From: Rossellomorea aquimaris
GTDB taxonomy: Bacteria > Bacillota > Bacilli > Bacillales > Bacillaceae_B
Assembly: GCF_020171925.1 (NCBI RefSeq)
Contig: NZ_JAIVAR010000001.1
Coordinates: 310,001 to 374,000, forward strand
Direction of reading: 5' to 3'
DNA: 64,000 nt
The notes beneath the pieces were generated by a model that was not told the origin of the DNA, did not search any database, and was given only the letters and a program-made list of their open reading frames with translations. The position numbers and the translations under genes were made by a program. Every line of letters starts with the position of its first letter. Position 1 is the stretch's first letter. Shown one piece after another: positions 15,420 through 24,236 of the stretch.

Positions 15420-18400
15420 AGCCGTTAAAGCTCACCATGCAGGCATTCGGTCCTTATGCTGAAAGGGAAGTGATCGATTACAGGCAGCTGGGTAACCGTA
15501 CGATGTTCGTCATTTCAGGGAAAACCGGCTCAGGTAAAACCACCATCTTTGATGGGATTTCATTTGCGATTTATGGGAAAGCAAGCGGGGAAGACCGTAC
15601 CCCGATGGAATTGAGAAGTCAATTTGCAAGCGATGACGACATGACGGAAGTAGAGTTGTTATTCAGTTTAAGGGGCAAGACATATCGAATATGGCGATCT
15701 CCACAGCAGGAAAAGAAAAAGGCACGTGGAGAAGGCTTCACAACCATCAACGCCCGTGCTGAATTGTATACTTACAATGATGAAGGAGAAGAACAGCTCC
15801 TAGCCGCCAATGTCAGGGAAGTGGATGAGAAAGTGAAAGGGCTCATCCAACTCGATGCCAATCAATTCAGGCAAATCCTAATGATTCCTCAAGGGGAATT
15901 CCGTAAACTGCTGACTTCTGATAGTAAAGATAAGGAACTCATCCTGCAGAGACTATTTCACACCCAGCTATACAAATTGATCCAGGAAGGGTTGAAATCA
16001 GAGGCCGACAGCTTGAGGAAATCAGTGGAAGCATCCGTTGAAACACGAACCCGGGAATTAATCAGGATCCACCCTGCGGAGAATGAAGAATTAAAAGGGC
16101 TGTTACTGGAAGAGCCTCTCAATGATAATAAAATTCTTACCGTTTTACCTTCGCACATAGAAGAGATGGAGATCCGGTTGAAAGAAATGCAAGAGCAGTA
16201 TCAAGAGATTCAGAACAAAAGAGATGATCTAAACAAACAGCTTGCAGAGGCCAATAATCTAATGGAACAATTTCGATATAGAGACAAATTATCGGCCGAC
16301 CTTAGCAGCCTAGAGGAGAGAAAACCTGAAATTGAGGCTGTGAAAAAGGAAATAGAGCTTGCTCACAAGGCATCGATTCTCACAAAACAGGACGAATATT
16401 GCCACAAGTTGAATCGTGTCCTCAAAGAATTCACTACAGAGCTTGAGCAGCTGAAGACGGAAGAGCTTAAAATAGCCGAAAAAACAAAGCTTGCCAAAAA
16501 ACGGTATCAGGACGAATCGGCAAAGGAAGAACTAAGGGAAGAGCTTAATAGGAAAATCAACCACTTGGAAACAATACAAAAGGACGTATATTCCCTGACA
16601 GCGCTTCAATCCGAACTAAAGGAGATTCAAGAAAAGAGTGAAAAAAAGGTAAGGGCCATCGACAAACAGAGCGAACAAATCAAGTTCTTAAAAGATGGAA
16701 TCGCAATGAGGGAAAATCGCATCGAAAAACTTGAGGATGTACAGAGTCAATTGTATTCCTTTGAAAAGTCCTTACGGGAGAATGATGCATTACTAAGTGT
16801 ATTGAATGAAATCGAAGTATACTCCGGACGATTAAAGGAATCTGAAGCAAATGCTTCAGCCATGAACAAGAAGTGGTTGGCAATAGGTAAGCGCGTCAAG
16901 GATGCGTCAGACTCACTTCTCTATCTTGAAAACGAGTGGCGCTCTGCCCAGTCTGCCATCCTGGCAAGAGACCTCAAGGACGGGGAACCGTGCCCGGTTT
17001 GTGGTTCACACGACCATCCGAACAAAGCGCTTGACACACATCATCTCCCATCTGAGGAGGATATGAATAGTGCAAGGGAAACCCTGCAGTCCCTTCAATC
17101 CGAAGAGAAACAGATGAGCGTTGCGCTCGCACAGGAAGAAACAAAAGTGGAAGGATTGCAGGAACAGCTCGAAACCCTTCTCAACAGGGCACAACAATCT
17201 GTCAACATCACTCACGATAATTACAAACAAGTCATTGAGGAAATTCGTCTACAGGCAAAGAGGCTTCAAGCAAACATTGCTGAAAAGACGAAGGAAGTGG
17301 AAGAACTAAAAAAAATGAAGGAAGAAGTGAGGAAAGGAAAAGAAAAGCTGACTGAGCTTGAAGAGGCAAGTAGAATTCTTCAAGAAGAACAGCAAGAGAT
17401 GCACTTGTCCTTCATAACAAAGAAAACCTCACTGGACAAAGTCAGGGAATCCATTCCTTCAGAACTTAATTCGAAGGATGATTTCGATACATTATTGAAA
17501 GAGACACAAAATACTTTAGCAAAAATGAAAGCTGATTTTGAACAGGCTCAATCTCATTTGTTTGCCTGTGAAAAAGAACAAAGTGTCATCGTTTCACAAG
17601 TGAAAGAAAAAAGTTTGCAAGTGGAGAAAGCTGAAGCCGATATGAAACAGGAGAGGGATTCTTTCCTCTCGCTGCTTACCGAGCAAGGCTTTTCCAATTA
17701 CCGTGCATTCACGGAAGCCAAGAAATCTGAAGAGGAAATGAATCTCCTTGAGAATAAGGTGAAGAAGCACGGGGAAGAATTGCGATCAGTCAAAGATCGT
17801 CTTTCGGATGTCACCAAGCAGCTTGAAAATAAGGAAAAGCCTGAAATTGTTAGTATCGAAGAAGCATTAAAGAGTGTTACAGAGACCATGAAGAATACCA
17901 ATGAGGAACTCAATCTGATCAGATCACAGACAGAGGAAAACAAAAACATCCTCTCAAGGGTGACAGAGATTAATACGCAGATGAAGGATCTTGAGCAAGC
18001 TTATCAAGCAGTAGGGCATCTTGCCGATATTGCAAGGGGACAGAATACGAACCGTATCACATTTGAAAGATACGTATTGGCCTCCTTCCTTGAAGATATC
18101 TTAAGGATCGCAAACGAGCGCTTGATAAAGATGACATCAGGAAGGTACAACTTGATCCGTAAGACAGACAGAAGCAAGGGGAATGTCCAAAGTGGTCTGG
18201 AGCTTCTTGTCTTCGACCAATACACTGGTCAGGAAAGGCACGTCAAAACATTATCAGGTGGAGAAAGCTTCAAGGCATCCCTCGCCCTGGCGCTTGGACT
18301 GGCTGATGTTGTGCAGCAATATGCAGGTGGTGTATCGCTTGAAACGATGTTCATCGATGAAGGTTTCGGGACGCTCGATCCCGAGTCCCTTGATCATGCC

Positions 18401-18547
18401 ATCGAGGCACTTATGGATATTCAGAGCAGCGGGAGGCTTGTAGGGTTGATCTCCCATGTTCCGGAGTTGAAAGAGAGAATCGATGCCCGTCTGGAAGTCA
18501 TTTCTTCCAAAAGCGGAAGTCGTACGGAGTTTCAATTCATGGCTTAA
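15416..18547 (+). CDS. sbcC: Exonuclease SbcC (Rad50-type ATPase subunit)
   Basis: 1043 residues. The N-terminal ATPase half has Walker A GKTGSGKTT (~34-42). Two long coiled coils flank a zinc hook CPVCG at ~525-529. The C-terminal half carries the ABC signature LSGGESFKASLALALG, a Walker B ending MFIDEGFGTLD, and an H-loop (SHVPEL). It forms the SMC-like motor that positions SbcD on DNA ends and dimerises through the zinc hook. Four bases overlap with sbcD. A strong terminator closes the operon. Confidence 0.96.
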   Translation: MKPLKLTMQAFGPYAEREVIDYRQLGNRTMFVISGKTGSGKTTIFDGISFAIYGKASGEDRTPMELRSQFASDDDMTEVELLFSLRGKTYRIWRSPQQEKKKARGEGFTTINARAELYTYNDEGEEQLLAANVREVDEKVKGLIQLDANQFRQILMIPQGEFRKLLTSDSKDKELILQRLFHTQLYKLIQEGLKSEADSLRKSVEASVETRTRELIRIHPAENEELKGLLLEEPLNDNKILTVLPSHIEEMEIRLKEMQEQYQEIQNKRDDLNKQLAEANNLMEQFRYRDKLSADLSSLEERKPEIEAVKKEIELAHKASILTKQDEYCHKLNRVLKEFTTELEQLKTEELKIAEKTKLAKKRYQDESAKEELREELNRKINHLETIQKDVYSLTALQSELKEIQEKSEKKVRAIDKQSEQIKFLKDGIAMRENRIEKLEDVQSQLYSFEKSLRENDALLSVLNEIEVYSGRLKESEANASAMNKKWLAIGKRVKDASDSLLYLENEWRSAQSAILARDLKDGEPCPVCGSHDHPNKALDTHHLPSEEDMNSARETLQSLQSEEKQMSVALAQEETKVEGLQEQLETLLNRAQQSVNITHDNYKQVIEEIRLQAKRLQANIAEKTKEVEELKKMKEEVRKGKEKLTELEEASRILQEEQQEMHLSFITKKTSLDKVRESIPSELNSKDDFDTLLKETQNTLAKMKADFEQAQSHLFACEKEQSVIVSQVKEKSLQVEKAEADMKQERDSFLSLLTEQGFSNYRAFTEAKKSEEEMNLLENKVKKHGEELRSVKDRLSDVTKQLENKEKPEIVSIEEALKSVTETMKNTNEELNLIRSQTEENKNILSRVTEINTQMKDLEQAYQAVGHLADIARGQNTNRITFERYVLASFLEDILRIANERLIKMTSGRYNLIRKTDRSKGNVQSGLELLVFDQYTGQERHVKTLSGGESFKASLALALGLADVVQQYAGGVSLETMFIDEGFGTLDPESLDHAIEALMDIQSSGRLVGLISHVPELKERIDARLEVISSKSGSRTEFQFMA

Positions 18548-18991
18548 AAAATCAGTGGCCGTTTCAGTGGAACATCAATTTCGATTCATTTTTACAAGCT
18601 ATCAAAAGAAAGTGCCCCGGAATTGATTCCGGGGCACTTTGCCTTTGTTCTCCTCAATGATTGAAACGATGCCCCTAATAGATCACAACCCAACAACCGA
18701 AGAAAATGATCACTGAAAATACCCTGGTACGGATCCCACCCTTCCTTCCCACACCAATACAACGGAAGACATTCAAAGTCCCTGATCAAAAAAAACACTC
18801 TTCGTAGTTATATAATCAGTCAACTTCTCCTGTTTATTTACCGTTCCACAATAAAGGCGCTTTGCCCACCCATTAAATACAAAAAGAGAAAGCAAAAAGC
18901 AAACACCCCCCAGAGGTTGTGACAATGATGTTTTAATTCCGTCTACTAGGACATAAATAGAAGTAAAACTTATTGATGTGGGGAAAATGTA
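18548..18991. other. Intergenic 440 bp between sbcC and the germination operon
   Basis: Holds the sbcC terminator (18608-18647) and, in the last ~100 bp, presumably a forespore (sigma-G) promoter for the germination operon. CATAAATA at 18952-18959 resembles a sigma-G -10 element, but I found no correctly spaced -35, so I do not annotate it as a promoter. No gene is visible. Confidence 0.5.
18608..18647 (+). terminator. Terminator after sbcDC
   Basis: AAGTGCCCCGGAAT pairs perfectly with ATTCCGGGGCACTT around a two-base loop centre, followed by a short T-rich stretch. Confidence 0.85.
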
Positions 18992-20071
18992 ATGAAAAGT
19001 CTTCGTCCAATTCTGATTCCTAGACAACTCCTATTATTGTTGATCCTTTCAACAGGGCTATTGAATCATGTCATGCTCATCCCAAGTATTTTAATCGCAG
19101 CGGGCAGGGATGGGTGGATCAGTATCCTCATTTCCTATCCAATTTTGCTTTTCATGTCTTTCTTAATCTACTACATTCTAAAGAATTCTCCGAAAGAGGG
19201 TTTCTTTCACCTGCTTAATCAAAAATGGCCAAGGTGGGTTGCTTTTTTATTCTCTCTTCCGCTGTTTTTATTTTTACTGATGAGTGCATATATCACCTTT
19301 GATGATTTAATACTATGGTTAAGCACATACTTCCTGGCAGATGTTCCTTCCATTTTAGTAGTGGGATCTGTCTTCATCATCAGCTTTTTGATTACGTGGT
19401 CAGGTGTCAAGCATATGGCGATCGCAAGTGGTTTCTTGCTGCCACTTGTCATGCTATTTGGTTTTTTCATTGCTTTTACAAATACGAACATGAAAGATCC
19501 GAGCTTGCTTTTTCCAATCCTCAGCCACGGATATGATCCTGTCATGAAAGGGATTATATACGTCTTAAGTGGTTTATTTGAAGTGTATTTAATCGTCCTC
19601 TTACAGCCTTATAGTGAAGGCAGAATGAAATTACACCATGTGATTGTTCTAGGGTTGATCTTCATGGGTTTGATGTTAGGACCGTTAACGGCAGCCATCA
19701 TGGAGTTCGGACAGGTGGAAGCTGCATATATGAGGTATCCTGCGTATGAACAATGGAGGATCCTATCAATCGGTGAATTCATTACCCATTTGGATTTCTT
19801 CGCTCTATTTCAATGGCTTTGCGGGGCACTGATAAGGATTAGCTTATTTATGTTCTTCGTTGCTTCATTCTTCATCAAAAGAAAAGACCAATACCGCATT
19901 TCCTTGAAAGTGTTGATTCCAATTTTCGTTGCACTGTTAGGTTTAGTGATCATCGATGTAGATACCTATAATTTCTATGAACTTTTATACAAAGTATTTT
20001 TCCCTGCTTCAGTAGTCTTATTTACAGTGCAAATCATCATCTCCGCGGTCATACTCCGATTCATTAAGTAA
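18992..20071 (+). CDS. Spore germinant receptor B subunit (GerAB/GerKB family)
   Basis: 359 residues with about ten hydrophobic membrane segments, in the amino-acid-permease-like endospore germination family. The typical opening (ILIPRQLLLLLILSTGLLNH, up to residue ~25) and a central acidic/proline region are visible. The B subunit is thought to bind the germinant in the spore inner membrane. Here gene order is B-A-C, not the A-B-C of B. subtilis gerA. The A gene begins 3-12 nt downstream, so the three are co-transcribed, by family knowledge in the forespore under sigma-G. Confidence 0.88.
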   Translation: MKSLRPILIPRQLLLLLILSTGLLNHVMLIPSILIAAGRDGWISILISYPILLFMSFLIYYILKNSPKEGFFHLLNQKWPRWVAFLFSLPLFLFLLMSAYITFDDLILWLSTYFLADVPSILVVGSVFIISFLITWSGVKHMAIASGFLLPLVMLFGFFIAFTNTNMKDPSLLFPILSHGYDPVMKGIIYVLSGLFEVYLIVLLQPYSEGRMKLHHVIVLGLIFMGLMLGPLTAAIMEFGQVEAAYMRYPAYEQWRILSIGEFITHLDFFALFQWLCGALIRISLFMFFVASFFIKRKDQYRISLKVLIPIFVALLGLVIIDVDTYNFYELLYKVFFPASVVLFTVQIIISAVILRFIK

Positions 20072-20083
20072 AGGATGTTTCGT

Positions 20084-21562
20084 ATGAAGAAAAAGGTAAT
20101 AAAAGAAATACAGTCGTCTGAAGGAACCTCTGATACGTTAGCAGAAATCAAGAGGATCTTCATGCATAGTGAAGACTTTATCCTGAAGAAGCATTTCTTC
20201 ATGGGGAAAGCCGTAACGCTTGTATATTTTGATAGCCTAGTGGATCGACACTATCTAGATCAATATATCCTTTCAAAGCTTGAAGATTTTCCCGGAGAAT
20301 CCTATATAGATAAGATGATGAGCGCTTTCCAAGTTGAAGAGAATACAGATCAGTCCTTGGACGACTTGTCCCAATCCTTACTAACAGGCTACGTATTGTT
20401 TTTCTTGGAAGGAAGAATCATAAGTATTCACGCAGGCAGTCTTGCGAAGAGGCAGCCTGAAGAGTCCTCTCTTGAAACTTCCATCAGGGGACCGAAAGAT
20501 GGATTTGTTGAAGATTTGAATACGAATATATCCCTGATACGAAGAAGACTTTTAACGCCTTCTCTCTGTGTTGAAAAATATTCGATAGGTAAAAGGGCCC
20601 GAACAGAGATTGCCATCATGTATTTGGATGACGTCATTGACGAGCGGATCCTGGATGAATTGCATATGCGGATAAAAAAAATTGATGTCGATGTGATCAC
20701 CGGTAACCAACAAGTCGAAACCTTACTGGATGATAACCCTTATTCAATCTTCACAAGCTTTGATTATACAGGCAGGCCGGATTTCATCGTCGATACATTG
20801 AATCAAGGAAGATTCGCTCTCCTTGTGGACGGTTTCCCGACTGTTTCCATAGCCCCCGTTCACCTCAATTTGTTAATCAAATCACCAGAAGACACAAGCA
20901 CAAATTACGTATACGTTTCTTTAGAGAGGGTCGTCCGTATCTATGGAATGGTGATTTCGGCATTCCTGCCTGGATTATGGGTTGCGTTTTCCGCTTATAA
21001 TATTGAACAAATACCGTATCTCCTTGTTGCTACGATCTCTATGTCGAGGTTCGGTCTCCCGCTTTCTGCACCTGTTGAGATGTTTATCGTCCTCTTCTTA
21101 TTCGAGTTTTTCAATGAAGCTGGGGTAAGACTTCCGCGGGCCATCGGCCAAACCGTCTCTGTTCTCGGTGGGCTTATTGTAGGGGATGCAGCAATCCGTG
21201 CGGGCCTTACCTCTCCAACGATGCTGGTGATCGGGGCCATAACATATATTTCGTCCTTTACTCTTGTAAACCAATCACTTAAATATGGCACGACAGTATT
21301 AAGGTTCCTTGTATTGTTGGTCAGCACTTTTTTTGGCCTTTTTGGCGTCGTAATGATATTTATACTGACCGTCATTTATATTTCTTCATTAACTTCATTC
21401 GGTGTACCATATTTTGCTACATCTGCTCCAATCAGTCTGATGGAAGCTATAAAGTCCTATTTCAGATTGCCTCCCCAACTTTATAAGAAACGAACTCTTT
21501 CCACCAGTCCTGACGATTTAACAAGGAACGGGGGCTTGCATAATGAAAAAAAGAACAAGTAG
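20084..21562 (+). CDS. Spore germinant receptor A subunit (GerAA/GerKA family)
   Basis: About 492 residues. The N-terminal half (to ~280) is soluble and cytosolic. The C-terminal half holds five or six membrane helices with the family-typical RLPRAIGQTVSVLGGLIVGDAA stretch (two pieces: RLPRAIGQTVS and GGLIVGDAA) and PTMLVIGAITYISSF. GerA-family subunits oligomerise into nutrient-gated ion channels that start germination. I prefer ATG 20084 over ATG 20075, because AAAGG (about 20070-20074) directly abuts the first. Its 3' end overlaps the C-subunit gene by 20 nt. Confidence 0.9.
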   Translation: MKKKVIKEIQSSEGTSDTLAEIKRIFMHSEDFILKKHFFMGKAVTLVYFDSLVDRHYLDQYILSKLEDFPGESYIDKMMSAFQVEENTDQSLDDLSQSLLTGYVLFFLEGRIISIHAGSLAKRQPEESSLETSIRGPKDGFVEDLNTNISLIRRRLLTPSLCVEKYSIGKRARTEIAIMYLDDVIDERILDELHMRIKKIDVDVITGNQQVETLLDDNPYSIFTSFDYTGRPDFIVDTLNQGRFALLVDGFPTVSIAPVHLNLLIKSPEDTSTNYVYVSLERVVRIYGMVISAFLPGLWVAFSAYNIEQIPYLLVATISMSRFGLPLSAPVEMFIVLFLFEFFNEAGVRLPRAIGQTVSVLGGLIVGDAAIRAGLTSPTMLVIGAITYISSFTLVNQSLKYGTTVLRFLVLLVSTFFGLFGVVMIFILTVIYISSLTSFGVPYFATSAPISLMEAIKSYFRLPPQLYKKRTLSTSPDDLTRNGGLHNEKKNK

Positions 21563-22691
21563 CCTTGTAATTACTATGTGTACGTTGCTTCTAGCAGGTT
21601 GTACCGGTTCGAAAAACATCCAGGATCTGACTTATATCACAACGATTGGTTTGGACTACGATGAGGTGAAGGATGAATACACAGCATACTTACAAGGGTT
21701 GAACTTTGCCAACGTAGCGAAGCAGGAAGGGGCGAGGTCACCTGAATTGATCCCTGCTTATGTCGGATCTGAAAAAGGGGAAACACTGAACATTGCCGTA
21801 AGCAAGCTGTATAAAAAGTCGAGGCCCCCGTTATTTTTCGGTCATACGAAAAGCCTCGTTCTGTCGGATAATTTATTAAAATATAAGTTCAAAGAGGTTT
21901 TGGAAGATATAGGGAGGAATCGTTCTCTACGACCAAGCCTTGGAATCTTCTCTACCGATATGAATATAGAGGATATATTCAATGCAAAGGGATTATTTAA
22001 TTATCCGCCCGTCTACACTGTCTTACTGACGGATGAAAGTGCTGAGAGCCTACAGAACGATGTTGATTCAAGCAGCTTGATGACATTTTTAAGGGAGTAT
22101 TATGAACCGATGGGTACATCAATGTTACCTAGTATTAAAATTGATACGAAGTCTTGGAAAGCTGGTGAAGTTGTGCCTGCCCTATACCTGGATGGATATC
22201 GCGTGTTTCAAGGTTCAGAATTAAAGGGAATCCTTTCTTCAAAGGATTCAATCATTGTTGATTGGCTCCGAAACAAAAAAAACACCCTTAATTACCCTCT
22301 GTACGAGGATGGTGAATTACTCTCCACTTTCAACTTGGCTGCTAAGAAACCGAAAGTGAACTATAAAGGAGAAAACTCTGGACTGCCCACCTTTGATTTG
22401 GAAATCGGGGTTGAAGCGGAATTATTAGAGAAGATTAAAGAAGTCCCTTATACCGAACTGCAATCGAAACTGCAGAAATCCCTCGAAGATCGAATTGAGA
22501 GAGTATATTCCGAGGGATTAGATCATGAGATGGATGTACTTGATGTAGGGGTTAAATGGTATCGTTCTCATCCCGAAGAGTATAAGAACTTGGAAAAGAA
22601 TCGATCCTTTTATCTTACGGAAAATTCCCTCGATAATGTGAAAGTAAAGTTGAACATTAAGCATTTCAATGCTTATCGATACGTGAAATGA
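21543..22691 (+). CDS. Spore germinant receptor C subunit lipoprotein (Ger(x)C family)
   Basis: 382 residues. The signal peptide ends in lipobox LLAGC (Cys near residue 19), so the protein is lipid-anchored at the outer face of the spore inner membrane. The mature sequence has Ger(x)C hallmarks: ITTIGLDYDE near the N-terminus, GHTKSLVLSD in the middle, and a C-terminal domain with DVLDVGVKWYRSHPE and KLNIKHFN. Its start lies inside the A-subunit gene, implying coupled translation. It completes the tricistronic receptor. The germinant is unknown. Confidence 0.92.
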   Translation: MKKRTSSLVITMCTLLLAGCTGSKNIQDLTYITTIGLDYDEVKDEYTAYLQGLNFANVAKQEGARSPELIPAYVGSEKGETLNIAVSKLYKKSRPPLFFGHTKSLVLSDNLLKYKFKEVLEDIGRNRSLRPSLGIFSTDMNIEDIFNAKGLFNYPPVYTVLLTDESAESLQNDVDSSSLMTFLREYYEPMGTSMLPSIKIDTKSWKAGEVVPALYLDGYRVFQGSELKGILSSKDSIIVDWLRNKKNTLNYPLYEDGELLSTFNLAAKKPKVNYKGENSGLPTFDLEIGVEAELLEKIKEVPYTELQSKLQKSLEDRIERVYSEGLDHEMDVLDVGVKWYRSHPEEYKNLEKNRSFYLTENSLDNVKVKLNIKHFNAYRYVK

Positions 22692-22812
22692 TGCTCATTG
22701 AGTCGTTTGGAAGTGTGGAGGCACCAATTACATGTGTTTTTCCATATTATCTTTCATTTTCCACTATGATGAAATAACATAGGGGGAGGGTAAGGAAAGG
22801 AGAATTGACTAA

Positions 22813-23106
22813 ATGAATATTAGCATCTATATCATATTGCTATTAGTATCTGCCGGAGTGGCAATCGGGTGGAGTTGGAAGAGACTGTTGGATTTCAACA
22901 GTTATAAAAAACCGTTTTTAGAAGGGGTTGCCCTGCAATTTTTCTTCCTGTTATTGGCGTCGGTTTGGTGGCTTTATACAGAGGATTTTTCCAGAGGGAT
23001 CATGGGGGTATTCTATTATCTTTTAGCCTTTCTCATCATCATGGTGATTCATGGCTACATCCTCCATTATTTATTTTCAAAGAAAAAGGTAAAGGAAACA
23101 GAATGA
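22813..23106 (+). CDS. Small membrane protein with three hydrophobic segments
   Basis: 97 residues with an AAAGGAG ribosome site. Hydrophobic segments lie at about 3-20, 38-55 and 66-87, ending in a basic/acidic tail (KKKVKETE). No family is recognised. It is separated from the germination operon by 120 bp containing a possible promoter region, and from the Sco1-like gene by 130-160 bp, so it is probably its own unit. Confidence 0.65.
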   Translation: MNISIYIILLLVSAGVAIGWSWKRLLDFNSYKKPFLEGVALQFFFLLLASVWWLYTEDFSRGIMGVFYYLLAFLIIMVIHGYILHYLFSKKKVKETE

Positions 23107-23265
23107 ATAAAGGTTCCATCCCAAATGAAGCATGGTGCGAATGAGTCTGGAAGGATGGTTGAATTTCACAAAATGGACATTGAAACTCAGTGAAAGCGCA
23201 TTGTATTTTTTACATCATTCCACTAACATAGAGTGTGAATGACAGGCAAAGCGGAGGAGAGGAAA

Positions 23266-23859
23266 ATGTCTAAAATAAACATGGCAGCAGTTATCTTTCT
23301 GATTGGGATTCTCCTTGCTGGTTGCAGTAATAGTGACTTCCAAGCAGAAACAGATTATGAGATCGCTGATTTCACTTATACGAATCAACATAATGAAAAG
23401 GTGAGTCTCAAGGATTTAAACGGAACAGTATGGATTGCTGACTTTATTTTCACCAATTGTGAAACAGTCTGTCCCCCAATGACGTTCAATCTTACGAAAC
23501 TTCAAAAAGAATTGAAGAAAGAGGGAGTGGAGGATTACAAGATTGTTTCCTTCAGTGTAGATCCCGAACACGATAAGCCTCAAATCCTAAAGGACTACAT
23601 ATCGGAATATGAAGCAGATACGAGTAAGTGGGAATTGCTTACTGGATATCAATTTGATGAAATCAAAGGGTTCGCTGAGCATTCCTTCAAATCAATCGTA
23701 GCAAAGGATCCAAATTCTGATCAGGTCATCCATAACACCAGTTTCTTTCTTGTGAATAAAGAAGGTGTGGTCGTTAAGACATACAGTGGAAATGCCGATG
23801 TCCCATATGATGAAATCACTGCGGACATGAAAACCTTGATCAATGAAGGGTCCAACTGA
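23266..23859 (+). CDS. Sco1/SenC-type copper chaperone or thioredoxin-like lipoprotein
   Basis: 197 residues from ATG 23266, which has a GGAGGAGAGG site; an upstream ATG at 23239 lacks one. A lipoprotein signal ends LLAGC. The thioredoxin-like domain carries the Sco1 copper site C65-x3-C69 (NCETVCPP) and His156 (VIHNTSF). Family members deliver copper to the CuA centre of cytochrome c oxidase or act as thiol reductases outside the membrane; B. subtilis YpmQ is the related protein. It is monocistronic with a strong terminator. Confidence 0.92.
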   Translation: MSKINMAAVIFLIGILLAGCSNSDFQAETDYEIADFTYTNQHNEKVSLKDLNGTVWIADFIFTNCETVCPPMTFNLTKLQKELKKEGVEDYKIVSFSVDPEHDKPQILKDYISEYEADTSKWELLTGYQFDEIKGFAEHSFKSIVAKDPNSDQVIHNTSFFLVNKEGVVVKTYSGNADVPYDEITADMKTLINEGSN

Positions 23860-23872
23860 TTGCAAGTCTTGT

Positions 23873-23934
23873 CAGTCAAGGTGAATCAAGTTCCTCCATA
23901 AACCCGGAACTTGATTTTACCTTGACTGTTTTTG
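23873..23934 (+). terminator. Long two-part terminator after the Sco1 gene
   Basis: CAGTCAAGGT/ACCTTGACTG forms the outer stem and CAAGTTCC/GGAACTTG the inner stem, followed by T5. Confidence 0.92.
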
Positions 23935-24040
23935 TTTCATTAAGTGTATGGGATAATGATAATATAGAGAATATAACTTGGAACTACAGAGAGCTTGATT
24001 GTACATAAAGGATGGAATTATTGAAAAGAGGGTGTAGAAA

Positions 24041-24214
24041 ATTCGAAAAGGAAAAGGAATCTTTATCTTCGACCTTGTCATCACACTGGTCATCATTCTT
24101 TGGACCATAAAGTCATTTGCTGAAGGAGAAAATGTGAAAGGCATGCTGTTCATTGCATGCTTTGCATTGATGTCGGGAGTGCTTTTCTCACATTATAAAA
24201 ACAATCGTTCCTAA
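24041..24214 (+). CDS. Small membrane protein, apparent ATT start
   Basis: 57 codons of coherent protein with two hydrophobic segments (IFIFDLVITLVIILW at ~7-21 and GMLFIACFALMSGVLF at ~34-49). The frame has a TAG at 24035-24037, just upstream, and no ATG, GTG or TTG before the first membrane segment. The only correctly placed start is ATT 24041, which follows AGAGGG at about 24027-24032. It ends 22 nt before selB and may be co-transcribed with it. Alternatively the gene is degraded. No family is recognised. Confidence 0.5.
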   Translation: MRKGKGIFIFDLVITLVIILWTIKSFAEGENVKGMLFIACFALMSGVLFSHYKNNRS

Positions 24215-24236
24215 TGAGTGAAAGAAGGTGCGAAGA

